Below are positions 46,966-59,396 of a stretch of 64,000 nucleotides of DNA, piece after piece. Positions within the stretch are counted from its first letter, which is position 1, and every line of letters begins with the position of its first letter. The notes beneath the pieces are model-generated. The model worked only from the letters and a program-made list of their open reading frames with translations, searched no databases and was not told where the DNA came from. The translations under genes were made by a program, and so were the position numbers. Source of the DNA: Vitis vinifera (lineage: Eukaryota; Streptophyta; Magnoliopsida; Vitales; Vitaceae); the NCBI RefSeq assembly GCF_030704535.1, contig NC_081817.1, forward strand, positions 24,863,001 through 24,927,000. Direction: 5' to 3'.

Positions 46966-48654
46966 AGTGGCAGTCCTTTATTCTTGTCAAAAAGTGAAGG
47001 AATGGTGTTCTATACAGCCTGACCTTAAATCCCATACCATTTTGCATCTGTCTATGCCTTCATTGTTTTTCTTTAAAGGCAGATTAGGGTTCAATCCCTA
47101 GTTGAGTATAGGAGAGTGTTTCTGGTAAAAGATTGTCCCCTTCATGCATATCTACATTGGCATCATCTAATGATGATTATGAGCCTAAAATATTTAATTC
47201 GCAGAAGCTAGTCTTCCCCATGTGAAACCCCATGCATATGGGACCATAATAGGTATTAAATGTTTCATAATAGAAAGCAATGTCCTATTGGATGGAAGAA
47301 CCGCCTGAAAGGGATGCCAAGTTGGTAGAGAAGACCTTGAAGAGGGGGAAGGCGGGCATCACTCAACTCCAAGTCATTGTCGAGATAGCATGCGCATCAT
47401 CTCCTAACCATCTAATGGCAGTCAGGCAGGCCTACTGCTCTTTATTTGATTGTTCCCTTGAAGAAGCCATCACATCCAAAGTTTCATCGTCTCTCCAAAA
47501 GGTGGTACACTCTCTTAGATATACAAGTCAAAATATATATGGATCTGTGATATCATTGTCATTTCTTTATTTTGTCCTATTAATAATTAAGAAAATATGT
47601 TTCAGTTTTAGGGTTTAAACTTATGCTTTATGCACACCATTTGCATTTCTATGAATGACTTGTAATGTGGGTCATGCACAGCTTCTACTGGGCTTGGTGA
47701 GCTCCTACAGGTATGATAGAGAATTGGTGGATTTGAATGTTGCAAAATCTGAGGCTACTAAGCTACATGAAGCCATTGAAAAGAAGCAATTGGATCGTGA
47801 TGAAGTTATGTGGATACTCAGCACCAGGAATTTCTTCCAGCTCAGAGCAACTTTTAAGCATTATAAACAAAACTACCAAGTTCCTATCTACCAGGTTTAG
47901 TTTTTATATATGGTTAGTTAACAGATCTGTTCGAGCCATTTTCTTTTACTGAAAGTTGACACATATATACCTTCTTGACAGGCTATTATGAGCTCAGGGA
48001 GTGATGATTTGGGATCTCTATTGCGGGTGGTAATTTTATGCATTGATGCTCCCGAGAAACACTTTGCCGAGGTGATGGAAATATATAAATAAAGAAAATA
48101 AATTTTTTTAAGCTTACCCTGACTTGGTATTATGCATAGTGTTTCTTATGGTCTCAAATTGTGTGTCATGATGATTAAAAAATTTTCTCACCATCCAAAC
48201 AGAGTGATAGGATGCTTTTTGGAGTAATCTTAAGGACGATTGGCAGTAAACTTGCTTAAAGTTATTAAACAGGAACATGATTTTGAAACTTATAAAAAGG
48301 TTCTGGTTGGTACAGAACTTCATCTTCTGAATGAAAGTCATTTTTCTTAAAATGCTTCCATCAAAAGATTTTCTTCGTATTTGTCAGAGATAATATTAAA
48401 CTTTAAGCTTCTCATGAAATTTCTTTTTCCTTTGTTTGAACCATCACCAGGTTATAAGAGCTTCCCTCAGTGGTCATCGGACAGATGTTCATTCATTAGC
48501 AAGAGCCATTTTGGCTCGAGTGGAAATTGACATGATGAAGATCAAAGAAGAGTATTTCAACATGAACAAGGTAAGTCTTGATGATGCAGTGGTAGGCAAA
48601 ACATCAGGGGGCTACAAGGACTTCTTGATGACCTTAATTGGAGCAAGAATTTGA
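45837..48654 (+). CDS. ANN3: Annexin D3-like calcium/phospholipid-binding protein, six exons
   Basis: Exons are 45837–45918, 46057–46202, 47274–47501, 47682–47894, 47982–48071 and 48451–48654, all GT–AG, with the same intron phases as the D4-like gene. The joined frame is open for 320 aa, or 318 aa from the second ATG (45843), whose M-A-S-L start looks more like annexin. Landmarks are P-S-P-A-Q-D-S-E and G-R-G-V-D-E-K in repeat 1; P-P-E-R-D-A-K-L-V, V-E-I-A-C-A-S-S-P-N-H-L and A-Y-C-S-L-F-D in repeat 2; V-S-S-Y-R-Y-D and R-D-E-V-M-W-I-L-S-T-R-N in repeat 3; C-I-D-A-P-E-K-H-F-A before the last intron; and E-Y-F-N-M-N-K and G-G-Y-K-D-F-L in repeat 4. These closely follow Arabidopsis annexin 3. 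Repeat 4 has S-G-H-R-T-D-V where ANN3 has a GxGTDE loop, so that calcium site looks lost. Intron 2 holds a truncated second copy of exon 3. Confidence 0.93.
46564..46640 (+). pseudogene. Truncated duplicate of exon 3 inside intron 2 of the annexin D3-like gene
   Basis: After the same acceptor context (gataatag) the sequence reads A-M-I-L-W-M-N-E-A-P-E-R-D-A-I-L-A-N-N-A-L-K-R. This parallels exon 3 at 47274 (A-M-S-Y-W-M-E-E-P-P-E-R-D-A-K-L-V-E-K-T-L-K-R). The flanking intron (tgtttgataatag versus tgtttcataatag) is also shared. After L-K-R the homology stops and no donor follows; the frame runs to a stop near 46704. Splicing into it would truncate the protein. Confidence 0.85.
46931..46962. repeat. 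(CT)16 microsatellite in intron 2 of annexin D3-like gene
   Basis: Uninterrupted 32-bp CT run between the duplicate exon and the true exon 3. Confidence 0.95.
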
Positions 48655-50169
48655 TTCTCACCGCACAATCTTAGCCTATTATAGATGACTATACATTGCA
48701 AACTAGCTCTTTTTGGAAGTAATTAACTCATAATTTATTCTGGTAAATAAGAGTGTTAGCTTGATATTCATTATTTTACTCCTTTTCTGGCCTATTCAGA
48801 TTTGGGGGCATGAATCCATTTCCCTCGCATCCTAATTACTGGTTTCAGTTAGACATAGAAAAATGGTACACAAATTTACCTAGTGGAAGTTACTCTAAGA
48901 CTTATGTCCTAGAACCTATACGGCCAAATCTCATGTCTAGGACTTAATTTTTGGAAAACCCAAACCCAAATGTTTGAGTGTTGAATAAGTGTGCTTGAGT
49001 GCTTCTACTGCTTAAGTGCCCCTTGTCAATGCTCATGCACAATGATGAGCGATCTCAAGGAGCGTTTTTGCGCTCGATCAAGAATTTCTAAAACAGTTAT
49101 CTTAAAAACACTCAACTTAAATACCCTAAAGTCTGTTATGTCGTTTGTTTAAAGTCAATAGCTTTTATGAACCTTTCTATACTTCTTATGTGTGTGTAAT
49201 GGAGTGAAGGTCACAAAAAAATACAAAAAGTCCTCAATCAGGATTAATGGAATAAAATTACTAACTTAAACCAAAACAACTTAATGCACTAAAAACTCCT
49301 ATATAACCAATTTTACATCATTTCCTTCGGTAGCTGAAACTCTAGTTTTTAGTCTCTTTTGTCTCCAGATGCTTAAGCTCGGGTGTTTGGAAAGGTAGAG
49401 AAGCATAGCGATTCCATTGATTAGAGAGAGGGAAAGGTGGCCGCCTACTGCAATGGCGTCGCAGCGAAGGAGAGGGAGGCGCAGCCTCGCGGGTACGTGT
49501 TAGGGAGAGGGTTTTGCGTCTTGAAATTTGTAGATGATACCATCACCCAGCAGTAGTTGGGTGACCCAATCAAAATGTGCCGCCATCTGTGTATAGCATG
49601 GAAAGACGAGTGTGTGACGGGCAGGAATGTTTGGGCAGGAATGGAATTGAGTGTGAGATTAGAATATCCGATGGTCTGGTGAATCGCATACCGAAAAAGA
49701 GAAGCCGCCACAGGGTCTAGGGTGGAACACCGGTTGAAGGGATTTTGGTCAAATACTTTTAATTAAAGATGCTTTTATCTAATTCCTAAATATTTGAATA
49801 TAAACAAATAAATAAAATTAATAATTTATTATATAAAAATATATTTTTGAAATAATAGTTTATCAATTAATTATCAAAAAAATTTAATTTTCTAAATTTT
49901 TTAAAATTATTTTCAAAAAACATTTTTCACCTTTCCAAAATCATTTTTAAATAGATTCAAAATCATAAAAGATTTTAAGAGGCCTAACTCAATATAGTAT
50001 TTAGTTGGAATTATAATTCAATAATTTACATATATAAATATTTTTTTGAGTAATTTAATCGACAAGGGAAAAAGTTTTTAATAGTATAAGTCATTTTTAA
50101 TATATAAATATTTTTTAAAGTTATAAAGGTTTTTTTAAATCCAAAACGGATAATATATGTATGATTAAG
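48655..50169. other. 3' flank of annexin D3-like gene and intergenic DNA
   Basis: The stretch to about 48840 is probably the 3' UTR and flank. A GC-richer island at 49420–49740 (ggcgtcgcagcgaaggagag…) stands out from the AT-rich surroundings. Its minus-strand frame of 88 codons (49711–49445) shows no recognised domain, so it is noted but not called a gene. The rest is AT-rich. Confidence 0.4.
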
Positions 50170-51090
50170 GGCAAATTATTATAAATGGTACCATCGAACC
50201 ATATTTTATCAGCACAATGCCACAATCCCATTGCAACAATGGAATCGCTGGGACGTCATTTCTCTCATTTGTTTTTAAAAACCAAATGTGAATTACTTGA
50301 CCACACAAGAGAATCACATAATGACATTGTCTATGGGTCACAAAGAAAGGTCCGAGGCTTGGGAAAGGTAGAACTCAACTTTAACTAAGGTAGTACCTAA
50401 GGTACCGTCCCAAAAAACCAAAGGTGAACCACTTGACCACACAAGAGAATCACATAATGGCATGGTCTAAGGGTCACAAAGGAAGGTCCGAGGGTTAGGA
50501 AATGTAGACTGCAACTTTAACTAAGGTAGTACCTAAAGTTGATTAAGGTAGTACTTAAGGGCTATTAAGGTAGTACCTAAGGTATAGTCCCAAAAAGCCA
50601 AAGGTGAACGACTTGACCACACAAGAGAATGACATAATGGCATGGTCTAATGGTCACAAAGGAAGGTCCGAGGCTTGGGAAAGGTAGAACCCAACTTTAA
50701 CTAAGGTAGTACCTAAGGTCCCTTAAGGTAGTACCTAAGGTACATTAAGGTAGTACCTAAGGGCTATTAAGGTAGTACCTAAGGTACAGTCCTAAAAAAC
50801 CAAAGGTGAATCACTTGACCACACAAGAGAATCACATAATGACATAGTCTAAGGGTCACAAAGGAAGGTTCGAGGGTTGGGAAATGTAGACCCCAACTTT
50901 AACTAAGGTAGTACCTAAGGTCCCTTAAGGTAGTACCTAAGGTATAGTCCCAAAAAACCAAAGGTGAACGACTTGACCACACAAAAGAATCACATAATGG
51001 TATGGTCTAATGGTCACAAAGGAAGGTTCGAGGCTTGGGAAAGGTAGAACCCAACTTTAACTAAGGTAGTACCTAAGGTCCCTTAAGGTA
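50170..51090. repeat. Two-level minisatellite: about 137-bp units separated by variable numbers of 20-bp units
   Basis: A core ('caaaggtgaaccacttgacc', 'cacaagagaatcacataatgg', 'gtcacaaaggaaggtccgag', 'caactttaactaaggtag') starts near 50279, 50416, 50595, 50798 and 50956. The start-to-start distances are 137, 179, 203 and 158 bp. The differences come from one to about five copies of a 20-bp unit, '(t/c)taaggtagtacctaagg', at each junction. That short unit is an imperfect palindrome (CCTTAAGG…CCTAAGG). The units are not protein-coding. Confidence 0.92.
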
Positions 51091-52717
51091 GCACCTAAAG
51101 GCTTGTGTCTGCCTGCACATATGTCATTGATTGTTTGGAACCCCCGCTCCTTCATTACCCCCATTGGATGCCCTTTTTCAGGTCCTTCACGCTGATCAAG
51201 ACCTACAAGCAGACACACTTACAGATGTTAATCCCACCAGCATCAAATGATCAGTTGGGGGGACGATGGAGTTCATCATCCTCACATCACCATACCCATA
51301 CCCATACAATATGGAAATTGATAGATATATAACAGTTAGGCATTACTATTGTGTTTTATGCCATAAATGGGTGAATGATGGGGACATGAAGGTAGGTCAT
51401 TCATGCTCCTACCTGTAAAACCTGTTCAAATTTAGCATAGCGGTTGAATTTTCAGGTCCAAAGTGCTAAGCTTGGCTGGCTTACCTGTTTTTCTTTTGAC
51501 TATATATGCCTTATTGCCATTTTTTTAACCTTTGTATAATGCCATTAGGTAGTTTTTGTTACGTTGATTGTGATATAAATCGGTTTGGAACTTGACTATC
51601 TATGAATCTTGGCCAATATGCAACGCGTCTATACATTTTTGGCCTATTGGTTTTTTATTCTTTTGCATTTTGGTACAATTCAAGTTGAAACGTCTTTTTT
51701 TAAGATAACAAAAAAAGAAATGTCATTGTCATAGCAAATACATATAAATAGTTATACATTTATAATAATATATTATTTGACAACAATATTATAACATATG
51801 GTAATAATATTTCCAACTTGAAGATGTATTTAATATTAAAATTATAATATATTTAATTCAAATATATTTAATGATATAAAATAAATGATGATACACTTAT
51901 TGCATCTTGATTTATAATTTTTTATTTATTTTTAACAACCAATTAAATGAAATTTAAAAATAAAATAATTAAAAATAATTTATTTTTTCCATAGATATTT
52001 ATATCTATATTTATTAAAATTAAATTATAAAAACAATAATATATAAATCCTAGTGTCAAATTCTTTCTTAGAATTCTTTTTTTTTTTTTTCATCTTTTTA
52101 GTTTATTTCTTAGAATTTTATTTTTTTCTCTCTTCGTTTTTTCTTCCAATTATTTTACTTTAAGACAGTTATTTTTTTATTTTATTTTTAACTTAAAAGT
52201 ATAAAATAGAAAAATAAAAAAAATAAAAATAGATGAGGTGGGGTGGGTTAAAGAAGGAAAGAAACAAGGGGCAATGCGAAACATGTTGCGTGTGACAGTG
52301 GGATTGACTGGTGATGGTTGCTGATAGGGAGGTATGGAGGGGAATTTCAAAAATACAAATATAAATAGTATATAGTGCATGAAACACATAATATTTTTCT
52401 CATTACCAGACAAATCTCATATTTCAGTTATATGGGTTTCCAAAACCATATATTTCCCATATAACAACCTATAAATACAACTCTCCCCTAAATCAATATA
52501 GAAACAATCATTACTTGAAATCACATATATAATTGAGAGCCATGAGGGAAGCTCATCACCTATCAGCATAGCAACCATTACCCAACCAACCATCACACCC
52601 CTAATAGTCTTAGATTTTGTATTATATCTTAGGATTTTTCTTTTTTAAAAAGTAAATAAAAAGAAATTCATTGCTCTTAATAAATTTTTGAAAGTAGAAA
52701 CCAGTAGTATATCCAAG
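51091..52717. other. Intergenic, nothing recognised
   Basis: A less AT-rich stretch at 51090–51310 directly follows the minisatellite and could be part of the same insertion. It is followed by AT-rich sequence with T runs (52079–52090). A short 'catacccatacccataca' repeat lies near 51290. No gene is supported. Confidence 0.4.
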
Positions 52718-52720
52718 AGT

Positions 52721-54867
52721 CACTACAAGGAAAAAGATATATGGTGACATTTATAATAAGTCACTATAAACATAGGGTGTCACTACAACATAGCGTCACC
52801 TTATCCACTGACACCATAGAGGGTATCAATTGGTGACGTATTTGGAAGCGACACTAAAGCAGATAAATGGTGACACATTCAGAAGAGACACCATATATTT
52901 TTAGTGATGCTTAATTTGATATAGAGTTGTATGAGATATATAAGGTGTCATATTAAATGCATCATCTTTGAGTTATAGTGTCACGTTAAATGTATCACCT
53001 TTAATTTATGGTGTCACATCATTGTAAATGATTATGGAAGATATGGTTGTTTTTTGTTGATTAGTTTGTAGATTTTTTGTAATGCCTATTAATAAATAAA
53101 ACTAACCTGTGTAAATTGTCCATAAATATAATAATCATATTACATTTAACTTATATTTTCATAATGCTTATGAATTAATTTGTAACATATTACATCATCC
53201 AATAATATTTGTATATCAAATGTTCACAAAATGATAGTACATCAAACACATCAAACCCACCAAAACTAAAAAAGAAAAGTGAATACTCATTAAAACATGA
53301 TTTAGAAATGTTAAGCTTCCCAACATTCATGTATACTTGCATTTCATATGCATAAAACTGGCTAACCATAAAATGACACAAGAGTTGCATCCAAAAACCC
53401 AAAATTCTCAATTCCAAATAAAGTAACATTTATGTCCTATAATGTATGACATAAGAGTCATATCTAAAAACCTAAATCTTGTTGCCTCTTTCTCCTTTCT
53501 TTTTATTCTTCATATTGTCCTCCCAAGAGTGTATACCTGCATTTCATAGTTTAATGAGTTTTAGAGTTCTTATTGAAAATAAAAATGTGATGCTATAAAC
53601 AATAAACAAATCTAACTACTAATGTTTTCTTTTTCTTTTTCCTTTTTCTCATTTTGGTATAAAAATAGTTCGTAAAGAATAAGTAATGTTATACAATATC
53701 AATGGAAAATTCAATCATATAACAACTAAGGGACTTACCATGAATGATCACAATACATCAATATGATTCATGATTAGTTATAACACAAAAGTAATCTATT
53801 TTTCTCTAATTTCATCAAATTCTACTTGAGAATATGTTTTATTTGTCATCAAACTAAAATCAAATGAGAATAACATTAATATCACAATAATTGAAAGTAT
53901 GAAATTATGTACAATTCATTAAACGAGTAAAACCTTTGATGCAATAACTGTAAAATCAACAATTATTTCTTTAATGAATCTCATAACAAAGTAGTCATAT
54001 TTGAACTTAGTATTATTTTTTTACTATTAAATTATTTTTAAACAAAATAACAATTATTAATATATTGGTTCATTTTTAAATACTTTCATAAGAATATATT
54101 TTAACTGCAAGTTATTTTAATTTATCAAAAGATTTTTAGGAAATGAGCTATTATCCATTTATTATTTTCTTATTTTTCAAAAAATATTTTCAGTCATCTC
54201 ATACACATTTTCAACTATTAAAATTATTGTTTTTATAGAATAAACAAAGAAGCATACACTTCTCCTCCACTCACTAAGTCAACTATTACAATCACCATAA
54301 TATTTTATTCACCTACCAATATCTCATTCCATTTAGATAACTCTCTCAACAAAATCATTTCTACAATACTTTTTACTCTCCTATGATATTGAATATTTTA
54401 TTCCATTTAGGTGACTCTCAATGCAAAGAAAAGTAGGAATGTCTTTTTAGGTTAACTAAACAAAGACTTTTTTTTTTTACTTTACAATATGTATAAAAAA
54501 AAAAACCAATTATTTATTACAAGGAATGTGGTAGAAAGGTCATTTCATTTTTAAAGAATTTTTTAGAATTTCTTAAAAATTTACAAAAAATAGAATCTAA
54601 CAATTTTATTTCTAAAAAAATTGATCAATTCAAAAAAGAAAGAAGAATGTTATTTTTTAAGAAAAGTTAATAAATCACTTTATTCTTGAATTATCTAAAC
54701 AAAACTTACTAAAAAATATTTTATCCCAAATTTATTTTCAAAACTTTCTTATTGAAAACTATCTCATATATAAATTATTTTATTATATAGAGAAATTCTT
54801 ATTTTATTCTTTTTTTAGAGAAAAATTCACTTGTTTATTAAATATCAAAGAAGTCTATTTTTATGTC

Positions 54868-54905
<38 letters not shown>

Positions 54906-56428
54906 TCTCTTATTTTCATACAAGAAATTTCCATTTATGCCTAAAATACTTTTAGAAAAATCATTACCAACAAAATTTTATTTTTAAAATTATTTTCAAC
55001 ATTCTTATTTAAAAAAATTATCATTGGATTATTTTCAAAAAGGACAGTCCTAAAAAAATTAACCATTTATAACTCAATTTAAACTCAAAAATTATCCCCA
55101 ATATTATTTTATATTCCTAAATTATTTTCAAACAAAATAACAATTATTAATATTTTGATTCATTTTTAAATACTTTCACAAAAATATATTTTAACCACAT
55201 ATTATTTTAATTTATCAAAATATTTTTAGGAAATGAGTTATTTTCCATTTATTACTATCCTATTTTTCAAAACATATTTTCAGGCATTTCATTCACATTT
55301 TAAAATTTCAAATACTAAAATTATTGTTTTTATAAAACAACAAAGCATGTAAATTTCAACTACTAAAATTATTGTTTTTATAGAATAAACAAAGCAACAT
55401 ACACTTATCTTCCATTTACTAATTCAACTATTACTATCACCCCAATATTTTGTTCACCTACCAATAATTCATTCCATGTAGGTGACTCTAAAAAAAAAGT
55501 CATATTTATAATACCCTTTACGACTCTGATACCCAATATTCTATTCTATTTAGGTGACTCAATACAAAGAAAGTGGGAATGTTTTCTTAGGTTAACCGAA
55601 GAAAACCCTAAATAACTTAAGTGCTTTTGGATTAATTGAGTATCATCTTGTAGTAGATGTCAATCTCTATTGTTAGACTTCACCAAAAAGCTCCTAGCAC
55701 GGTGGAAAAAAGTATCAAATATAGTCAAGTCTTCAATAAAATACTATTTCATGCGAAAAATTACTACAAACTAGTGTATCTCTCATTCTCAATTAGACAA
55801 AATTTTTAAAAATAATTCATTTTTCTTGTTTTCATTTGTTTTGGGGCTTATTAGCAATGAAACAAAAAATATGTTAGAATGTTAAACCTAGTTTTTACTT
55901 CCCTGGAACTCGATAAAAAACACCATTTACAAAACCCACATCATAGATATACTAAATCAAGAGATAAAAAACAATTATACTAACAAAGTTTTTTGCATTA
56001 ATAAAAAAAATGAAGATGGTAGATAAGAGATTTTGACTTACCCGAGATTTTACGAACCAAAGAATATCAATTATGGGTGTGTCGACCATGGGTGTGAGAA
56101 GAAGGAGAAGAAAACAATGGTTAGGGTTAAGCAATAAGATCTTTTATATTAGTTAATGTATCTATGGAAACAATGGACTTTTCATAAATTGTTCCTACTC
56201 ACTATTTTTAAAAAGGGCCCATTAAGTTATAAAATTTAAAACTTTTTATTTCATATGGTGTCACTTCCAAAAAATGACACCGTAAATCTGAAATTAGCAT
56301 CATCTAACTATCCTAATTGAAGATTTTTTATATGATGTGTCACCTTTATAAATTTTAAGTTCAATGGTGTCATTATTTTAAATGCGACACCATAAATAGT
56401 GACATCATATATTATTTTTGTAGTAGTG
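52721..56428. mobile_element. CACTA element 2, same family as element 1, 3.7 kb
   Basis: It begins CACTACAAGGAAAAAG and ends TTTTTGTAGTAGTG, with the 3-bp duplication AGT on both sides (52718–52720 and 56429–56431). The left ~1.3 kb and the right ~600 bp match element 1 (10395–14082) closely, including the 'gtgtcac' subterminal words. The middle differs: instead of the 475-bp repeat it has an approximately 1.1 kb-spaced direct repeat ('caaaataacaattattaatat' at about 54045 and 55135). It also has a TA microsatellite near 54873–54902. No transposase is present. Confidence 0.92.
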
Positions 56429-56431
56429 AGT

Positions 56432-57896
56432 GCAAATATATCTTATTTATCCAAGAAAAATGATGTAACATTATGTGATTGAAACAAAAAGAATTATTAA
56501 GGGATTCAAAGATAAGTTTTCATGCCAAGTGTTCAACAGAAAAATAATCCCCCGACTTGCATATGAAGAGTATAATACATCCAAATTCTTTTTTCCCTTA
56601 CATAAATTATGACCCAGACTCCATTTTTTTGACTCCATACCTTGATCGGGTTCACTTTGATGGTGGACTTAACCTTGCCTTGGATTGTAGCTAGAGGTTG
56701 GGATTGCAAGGTCAAAGATGGAATTTGAAGGGTCTTCTTTAATGTCAAGTGTTATGCCTATTGTGATCATTATTTTATGATTCCTTTTTCTCTCTCTTAT
56801 TCCATTTTTATGTTTCACTTCTTTACACGTGTCTCTATTTTATTAGTTTAACTGTTTAAAGGAGAATCTTAGCAACGATTTTTGTCTTCTAGTAAGTTCA
56901 TGATGGTGAGAATTCGGCCATAGCTTGATTCTTATGTTCACCTAGATCGTGTTGACTAGTACATGAGACATGACTGAATTCATTATGAGCTTTAGTTCGT
57001 ATACATCTTTATACAAGAGCTAATTTGTGTTGACTTTTGGACAAACTTATCTACAGTAGATGGATTCCTAAATCATCTACTTCACTTGCCCATTTTTTCT
57101 CATGTGTAAGCTCCATCAAGGAGTTTTTGGGTGAGAAAAATGTTTTATCTATATCTATTTTATTTTGGTAGAGTCATTTGCTCCCTAGTAGGGTTATCTG
57201 CACAATGATATTAAGTGGTACAAGAATTATCACATTGACACTAATTTACCCTAAGGAGACTCCCAATGGGAGAGTACTTGAGTACAAATACGTATCTTTT
57301 AGTGAAAGCTCAAGAACAACAATGTATTATTTAATTATCTATAAACAGTTGCATCAATATGCATTTGGATTGAAGATTTATATATAATGATTAAATGATA
57401 TCAAATGTATATTTGAATAAATTGTTGGATGATAAATTGAAGAGTTCATATTATGCAAAAAAAATTGGAATATTTAACGATATAGATGATTATAATAGAA
57501 AATTTGACAAACCTAGTTAATTTAATTTTTTGTATGATTAAAGTTTTTGTTAATGTATAATGTGAATAAATTATTATATTTTTTTCATTTGATTATATTA
57601 CACTAAATTGGAATTTTTACTCCTTTGGATGCACAACACCCTATTGAGAAACATGGAAATGTTAACACTTTTTTTCTAAAACTTTTAGATGTAGATATTA
57701 TTTCCAAGGAACCATAGAGAAATTAAGAAGAGTTCCAAAAGAGTCCAAGAAATGAATGAACAACTTAAATGAATTTTAAATTTATACGATAATAGTTTTG
57801 GGTTATGAAAATTTATTATATTGATATGGCTCTTTATAGTTGTAGGCTAAGAGAATTTCTCATCTTTATATGATTCCACATATATTGTTTAATCAA
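56432..57896. other. Intergenic, nothing recognised
   Basis: AT-rich, no supported gene. A 69-codon frame at 57178–57387 contains Y-P-K-E-T-P-N-G-R-V-L-E-Y but matches no family I know. Exons 1 and 2 of an annexin were looked for here and not found. Confidence 0.4.
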
Positions 57897-58183
57897 AATT
57901 ATATACGAAAATTTCACAATCGACCTTCAACTTTGTACTAAATATATTTAGTCATCAAAATTTTGAGTTTCAATAGATATTTCTCTAATTTTGAATCAAA
58001 TAAGAAATGAGTAAAAATAATAAATGAAAAGGTTATGAGAAATATTTGATGGAATTTGAAATTAACGATGGTAAGATATATTTAGTCCAAATATAATGTG
58101 GCGAGTGAAATTAATCCTCAATCTTAACGGAGGTTTGATCCAGATGGAACCATGGGTAGAGCAAGGGCTTATGACAAGTAAGC
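57897..58183 (+). repeat. About 287-bp direct repeat, copy 1 (partner 59397–59690)
   Basis: From 'aaaatttcacaat(c)gacc' to 'gggcttatgacaag' this stretch is about 95% identical by eye to 59397–59690. Copy 1 runs directly into annexin exon 3 at about 58190, and copy 2 runs into a different unknown sequence. The repeat carries a plausible translation start context (cagatggaaccatggg). Confidence 0.9.
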
Positions 58184-59396
58184 ATACCAGTCCAGGGCAA
58201 TGGACCATGCATCCTTGGGAAAGAGATGCTCGCATGGCAAGGAAGGCTTTGGACGGACGCCCTCAAGCATATGGCTTACTCATTGAACTTGCATGCACCA
58301 GATCATCAGACGAGCTCTTGGGAGCTAGGAAAGCATACCAGTCCCTCTACGGTGAATCCATCAAGGAAGACGTTGCTTCCCGAGTTGAAGGCATCGAACG
58401 CCAGGTTAGTACTACTTTTAGTAACGTTTTTTTTTTCTTTTTTTCCTTTTTGCATCAAACTATATTTGAAGTATATGAGCATTATTTTTAGTTGTTTTAT
58501 TTGAAAATAAAATTTGACTTAGATTAGTGAGATATTATGCAATTTTTTATCAAGTAAAGAGCATTTCTATCTTATTAATTTATTGGAGCATTTTGACTAA
58601 TTATTTCTTAAAAAGATGGCATTTGTCTTTCTTTCTAACATATATTTTCTCCATAAATGATGTTTGGGCCTAAGGATATGCAATTGCAAATGATCTTTTG
58701 AGCCTACTCTTCTACAATTGGAGTGTCGAACTTTTTTTTGTCCCCATTAGTTGGACTCTTAGAAAGTCCTATAATTGTGTCTTTTTCTCAATAATGGAGT
58801 TTTATATGGTGCAGTGTTGGTTAGTATACTGTGAGAGGTAATATATATAGTCATGTTAATGAACCAATCAAGAATTACATGATCATAATTATGCAAGATG
58901 ATTATATTTAGAAAGCAACTTGGTCATATTTGAAAGGTAACTTAAGAGTTTGTTTGATAATGTTTCTACAAAGCACTTTTAGTATAAAAAGAAAAAAGAA
59001 AACTTTTTTTGAAGAAAAATCAATTGTTTGAAAAAAATTAGAAAACACTTCCAAAAAAAATTAAAAAATCACTTAAAACCACTTGTAAATAAAACACTTT
59101 TAATAAAAACACTTCAAGAAGAAACACTGTTAAATACGCTCTTAAAGTGTGTTTGATAGTGTTTTTACTCCGTCTTTTTAGTGGAAGTGTTTTCTTTGGA
59201 AGTATTTTTACAAAAATCATTTATCAAGTGTTTCTCTAAAAAATATTACAAGTGACTTTTCAATACTACAAGTGATTTTTCATATTTTTAGAAGTGTTTC
59301 CTAAATTTTACCAATCATCTAATTTTTTTTCAAAAACACTTTTTAGGCTAAAAACACTTCCTACAACTATTGTCAAACATAATCAAGAGTGCGTTT

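Noticed and set aside
46832..47047. Minus-strand frame with R-E-R-E-R-E tract
   Set aside because: Translation of the (CT)16 microsatellite in an annexin intron.
50170..51090. CRISPR-like array of 20-bp repeats
   Set aside because: The repeats are directly adjacent or separated by a constant core, with no unique spacers, and this is plant nuclear DNA. It is a minisatellite.
56432..58090. Missing exons 1–2 of the third annexin
   Set aside because: Searched for the F-G-V-D-E loop and F-x-R-K-T/S-x-K-F-F motifs on the plus strand and found none.
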